Source: Actinobacteria bacterium RBG_16_64_13 (GTDB lineage Bacteria > Actinomycetota > Thermoleophilia > RBG-16-64-13). From it: a stretch of 9,124 nucleotides of DNA. Below the pieces are notes generated by a model that made no database searches, had not been told where the DNA came from, and saw nothing but the letters and a program-made list of their open reading frames with translations. Positions 6,569-9,124 of the stretch are shown here, piece after piece (positions within the stretch are counted from its first letter, which is position 1; the number at the start of each line of letters is the position of its first letter). The DNA lies in the NCBI GenBank assembly GCA_001768675.1, contig MELN01000040.1, forward strand, positions 1 through 9,124, in the 5' to 3' direction. The position numbers and the translations under genes were made by a program.

Positions 6569-6608
6569 TTAAATGTGCAAGAGCCCCCACGAAGGAGATC
6601 GAACGCAG

Positions 6609-7442
6609 GTGGCGGAGACGGTCAACCGAAAGCCGGACATGGTCGAATCGGCCGGGCAAGCGACCCAAGCAGACGGTTCCGGGCCATTCCCGCGGGACTC
6701 CCATGAGCCCGCATACGTGCACATAGCCAATGCGATCGGCGACCAGATCGGCACGGGAGTGTACCAACCCGGCGATCAGCTGCCCACCGAACCGCAACTC
6801 CGCAAGCGGTTCGGCGTCAGCCCGGTCACCATCCGCCGGGCCGTGAACGTCCTTCGGTTTCGGGGTTTGGTCACGACCACCCGGGGAAAGGGGACCTTCG
6901 TCCGCGCCCCCAATCTCGGCGAAGCGGTCTTCCGCCTGCAGGAGATCACCGACATGTGGACGGACGACGATACGGTCGACGTACTGCTCCTGGAAGCCCG
7001 GATAGTGACGGAAGACGGTTGCACCTCCCCGGCGCTCCAGCGCCAACCAGGTGATCCTCTTGTCTACATGCGCCGGCTGATCCAGCGCCGAGGCACCCCC
7101 CTCATCTACCAGGTGGAATACGTGGTCTACGATGAGCATCGTCCTCTGGTCGAATCGCAACTGCAGATCACTTCCCTGGACGGACTGCTGCTCGCCGGGC
7201 GCGGAGGGGCCGTTCCCAGCGGCAGATTGACCATTCAAGCCGTGAGTCTCGACGCTGAAGCCGCCGGCCATCTGAAAGTGCCCGAAGGCTCCCCAGCGTT
7301 TTGTTTGGAGCATCTGTTCCTTGACTTCCAAGGGCGGCCCGTAAGTTGCGGAAGGTTTCTCTGCAGGGCCGATCAGTTCCGGCTGACCACGCAGATCGGT
7401 ATCTCACGACCCGAGGAAGAGGATCCGCCGTGGACGCTCTGA
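6609..7442 (+). CDS. GntR-family transcriptional regulator, HutC type with UTRA effector domain
   Basis: Numbering is from GTG 6609 (277 residues). A GntR winged helix-turn-helix lies at about 34-101 (YVHIANAIGDQIGTG, GDQLPTEPQLRKRFGVS, TIRRAVNVLRFRGLV, RGKGTFV). A UTRA-type ligand-binding domain follows at about 113-265, with the family-like DPLVYMRRLIQRRGTPLIYQ and a C-terminal GRPVSCGRFLCRADQF. GTG 6609 has AAGGAG at 6592-6597, 11 nt upstream. An in-frame ATG at 6573 has no ribosome site but could be used on a leaderless transcript. The first 30 or so residues are low in similarity either way. HutC-type proteins bind small effectors such as sugars, amino acids or phosphonates; the ligand here cannot be deduced. 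Its 3' end overlaps the corrinoid gene by 13 nt. Divergence from fhs suggests that it controls both units. Confidence 0.9.
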   Translation: MAETVNRKPDMVESAGQATQADGSGPFPRDSHEPAYVHIANAIGDQIGTGVYQPGDQLPTEPQLRKRFGVSPVTIRRAVNVLRFRGLVTTTRGKGTFVRAPNLGEAVFRLQEITDMWTDDDTVDVLLLEARIVTEDGCTSPALQRQPGDPLVYMRRLIQRRGTPLIYQVEYVVYDEHRPLVESQLQITSLDGLLLAGRGGAVPSGRLTIQAVSLDAEAAGHLKVPEGSPAFCLEHLFLDFQGRPVSCGRFLCRADQFRLTTQIGISRPEEEDPPWTL

Positions 7443-8077
7443 TCGCCGCCGTCGCGGCGTTGGACTACGCGTCGTCCTTGCGCTTGGTGGAAGAAGCACT
7501 CACCAGGGGCGAAAGCGGAGTCGAGATCGTTCACGCCACTCAAGCCGGCCTGCGCCTTGTTGGAGAGCGTTATGAGCGGCAGGACGTCTTCCTGTCGGGA
7601 CTGATCATGGCCGGGGAGATCTTCCGCGGGGTGATGGAGTTGGCGCAACCCGCCTGGGAGGAAGAGCTCGAGGGCGGCGCTTCGGGCCTGGTGCTTTTGG
7701 GCACGGCCGCGGGCGACATACACGACGTGGGCAAGAATCTGGCCTCTCTCACCTTCAAGACCTTCGGCTTCGCGGTGAACGACCTAGGCGTAGACGTTCC
7801 GCCAGAGAGGTTCCTGGAGACGGCCCGCCAGATCAAACCCGACATAATGGGACTATCGGGACTAGTGACCACGGCGTTCAATTCGATGCGTGAGACCGTG
7901 GCCCTCATTCGCGCCCACGAGGAGGAACTGGAGGAAATGCCCATCATTGTGATCGGAGGTGCCACAATAGACGGGCACGTGGCCCGATACGTGGGCGCAG
8001 ACCATTGGACCAACGACGCCATGGAGGGCGTGCGCATTTGCCAGCGCCTCTTGGAGAGCAGGAGAGAGACAAGGTGA
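7430..8077 (+). CDS. Corrinoid (B12-binding) methyl-carrier protein, MttC/MtmC-like
   Basis: A 215-residue two-domain corrinoid protein. The N-terminal helical cap (about 1-85) includes GERYERQDVFLSGLIMAGE. The Rossmann B12-binding domain (about 86-205) carries GDIHDVGKN with D96, H98 and G101 of the DxHxxG motif; H98 is the expected lower cobalt ligand. LSGLVTTAF (142-150) and IGGATID (175-181) are the other cofactor-loop motifs. Such proteins shuttle methyl groups between a substrate-specific methyltransferase (for example MttB, MtmB, MtgB or MtvB type) and a methyl-corrinoid:THF methyltransferase. Neither partner is in view. The start is GTG at 7430 with AGAGG about 7 nt upstream, inside the end of the regulator gene. 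The open frame extends to 7346, but that part is shadow of the regulator. The stop overlaps the next cistron (GTGA). The methyl donor is unknown. Confidence 0.9.
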   Translation: MDALIAAVAALDYASSLRLVEEALTRGESGVEIVHATQAGLRLVGERYERQDVFLSGLIMAGEIFRGVMELAQPAWEEELEGGASGLVLLGTAAGDIHDVGKNLASLTFKTFGFAVNDLGVDVPPERFLETARQIKPDIMGLSGLVTTAFNSMRETVALIRAHEEELEEMPIIVIGGATIDGHVARYVGADHWTNDAMEGVRICQRLLESRRETR

Positions 8078-9124
8078 CAGACCAGCCCCGCCAAGTGATC
8101 ATCACTCAAGAAGCCAAGCCCGTCTCGATCGTCGTCGATGGGCGTCAGCTGCAGGTCGACGCCCACATGACCGTGCTCGAGGCCGCCAAGTCCCACAACA
8201 TCGATATTCCCACCCTATGCCACGATCCCCGGCTCACGCCTAGCGGACGATGCGGCCTCTGCCTGGTACAGATCGCGGGGGGAGAAACGGTCCAAGCGTG
8301 CGAGACCCCTGTCGGTGAGGGCCTGGAGATCTTCACCCTGAACCCCACGATCGAGGAGGCGCGCCGGACGAGGCTGAACGAGCTGCTCTCGAATCACAAC
8401 GCGTATTGCGAACCGCCTTGCCACTACGCCTGCCCGGCGGCGATCGACATTCCCGCCTACCTGGCAGCGATCGCCCAGGGAGATGATGCTGAGGCGGTTC
8501 GGATCGTCAAACGGCGCCTTCCCCTTCCCCGGATCATCGGCCGAGTCTGTCCCCGTCCCTGCGAAGAAGCGTGCCGCCGCACCCAGGTCGATGGGGAGCC
8601 GGTCGCCATCTGCCAATTGAAACGATTTGCGGCCGACCGCACCGGCGGGGAGGAAGAGCCGGTCTTGGAAGAAGTGGGGCCGCCGACGGGCAAGAGGATC
8701 GCCATAATCGGCAGCGGGCCTTCGGGCCTTACGGCCGCCTACTACCTAGCTCTGGCCGGCCACCAAGTGACGATCTTCGAAGCCGATGCCGACCCCGGGG
8801 GCATGATGCGCACGGGAATCCCTCCCTATCGCCTTCCGCGCCAGGTCATCGACGACGACGTGAACGACATCCTCAGGCTGGGCGTCAAGCTCAGCCCCAG
8901 CGCCCGCTTTGGCGAGGATCTCACCTTCGCGACCTTGCAGGACGACGGCTACGACGCCACCTATCTGGCCATCGGCGCCCAATGCGGTTCAACCGGGGGC
9001 ATCCCTGGAGCGGCTGAGGGACAGGGTATCTACACGGCCGTGGACTTCCTCCGCCTGGGCAACGCCGCACTCTGGGTCGAACCACTGGGCAAGACGCTGG
9101 TCGTGGGCGGAGGCTTCACTGCCG
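8074..9124 (+). CDS. 2Fe-2S ferredoxin / GltD-like FAD oxidoreductase fusion, C-terminally cut by window edge
   Basis: 350 codons are visible with no stop; the gene runs off the right edge. It starts at GTG 8074, overlapping the previous stop as GTGA, with GGAG at 8061-8064. Domains in order: a plant-type 2Fe-2S domain at about 16-92 with C49, C60, C63 and C76 (NuoG/Fdh-like LCHDPRL and GRCGLC); a GltD/NfnB-type double 4Fe-4S module at about 105-185 with C112, C116, C120, C159, C163, C167 and possibly C180; an FAD Rossmann GSGPSG at 213-218 followed by PGGMMRTGIPPYRLP; and the beginning of the NAD(P) domain at VVGGGFTA (343-350). It is related to the glutamate-synthase small subunit and SfrB/NfnB group, not to a true glutamate synthase by context. 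It probably moves electrons between NAD(P)H and a low-potential partner. Coupling to the corrinoid gene suggests a role in corrinoid-dependent metabolism, but the partner is unknown. Further domains may lie downstream. Confidence 0.88.
   Translation, partial: MTDQPRQVIITQEAKPVSIVVDGRQLQVDAHMTVLEAAKSHNIDIPTLCHDPRLTPSGRCGLCLVQIAGGETVQACETPVGEGLEIFTLNPTIEEARRTRLNELLSNHNAYCEPPCHYACPAAIDIPAYLAAIAQGDDAEAVRIVKRRLPLPRIIGRVCPRPCEEACRRTQVDGEPVAICQLKRFAADRTGGEEEPVLEEVGPPTGKRIAIIGSGPSGLTAAYYLALAGHQVTIFEADADPGGMMRTGIPPYRLPRQVIDDDVNDILRLGVKLSPSARFGEDLTFATLQDDGYDATYLAIGAQCGSTGGIPGAAEGQGIYTAVDFLRLGNAALWVEPLGKTLVVGGGFTA

Larger units (their letters stand above)
6480..6608. promoter_or_regulatory. Divergent control region between fhs operon and GntR unit
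   Basis: This is the longest gap between genes on opposite strands: 129 nt, or 93 nt if the regulator starts at the upstream ATG at 6573. It holds an AT-rich island at about 6549-6573 in otherwise GC-rich DNA. The island contains -10-like hexamers for both directions, such as TATATA and TATAGT on the plus strand and TATAAA on the minus strand. I see no convincing -35 element. Transcription in both directions very likely begins here, because the two units diverge from this point. It is too short for a known cobalamin or THF riboswitch upstream of fhs, and I recognise no such fold. Confidence 0.6.

Noticed and set aside
6480..6572. Riboswitch (THF or cobalamin) in the fhs leader
   Set aside because: The leader is about 70-90 nt, with only one 6-bp stem; I can place none of the conserved boxes or multi-stem folds of either class.
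6561..7331. 256-residue minus-strand open frame opposite the GntR gene
   Set aside because: It is antisense to a clear winged-helix/UTRA protein and has no motif of its own. Its coding would also run across the divergent control region.
7346..7429. N-terminal extension of the corrinoid protein
   Set aside because: It is read within the end of the regulator gene and precedes the normal corrinoid N-terminus; the GTG at 7430 has a good ribosome site.
1..9124. Mobile elements, CRISPR arrays, tRNA or rRNA genes
   Set aside because: I saw no transposase or integrase motifs, no regularly spaced repeats and no tRNA-like arms; nearly all the sequence is accounted for by the listed genes.

Overview
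The window comes from a GC-rich anaerobic bacterium that carries the methyl branch of the Wood-Ljungdahl (acetyl-CoA) pathway next to corrinoid-dependent methyl-transfer genes. The high GC, tightly packed cistrons and frequent GTG/TTG starts would suit an uncultured anaerobic actinobacterium or a high-GC acetogenic Firmicute. No 16S or other phylogenetic marker is present, so this is only an impression.

Minus strand, 6479 down to 1: a compact operon in the order fhs, fchA, folD, metV, metF, lpdA, then the first 22 codons of a probable corrinoid protein cut by the window edge. Cistrons overlap or sit 1-44 nt apart. From memory, the same six-gene order occurs in the Wood-Ljungdahl cluster of acetogenic clostridia such as C. 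ljungdahlii/autoethanogenum and C. difficile. Formate is activated (Fhs), cyclised (FchA), reduced to methylene-THF (FolD) and then to methyl-THF (MetF/MetV). In the opposite direction the same enzymes would oxidise methyl groups. No CODH/ACS, acsE or gcvH gene is in view.

Divergent control region, 6480-6608: about 90-130 nt holding an AT-rich island with a small palindrome and, nearer fhs, a GC-rich inverted repeat.

Plus strand, 6609 to 9124: a GntR/HutC-type regulator, a complete MttC/MtmC-like corrinoid protein and a truncated flavoprotein with an N-terminal 2Fe-2S domain fused to a GltD/NfnB-like module. These three reading frames overlap, suggesting one translationally coupled unit.

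The most unusual gene is folD. Its product lacks the lysine and glutamine normally required for cyclohydrolase activity, has changes at the NADP-phosphate-binding positions and carries a four-cysteine zinc-ribbon-like insertion. Lying directly after a dedicated cyclohydrolase gene (fchA), it looks like a dehydrogenase-only FolD. The second point of interest is the divergent regulator/corrinoid/ferredoxin-flavoprotein unit, which may be a methyl-transfer or corrinoid-redox module tied to the folate operon.
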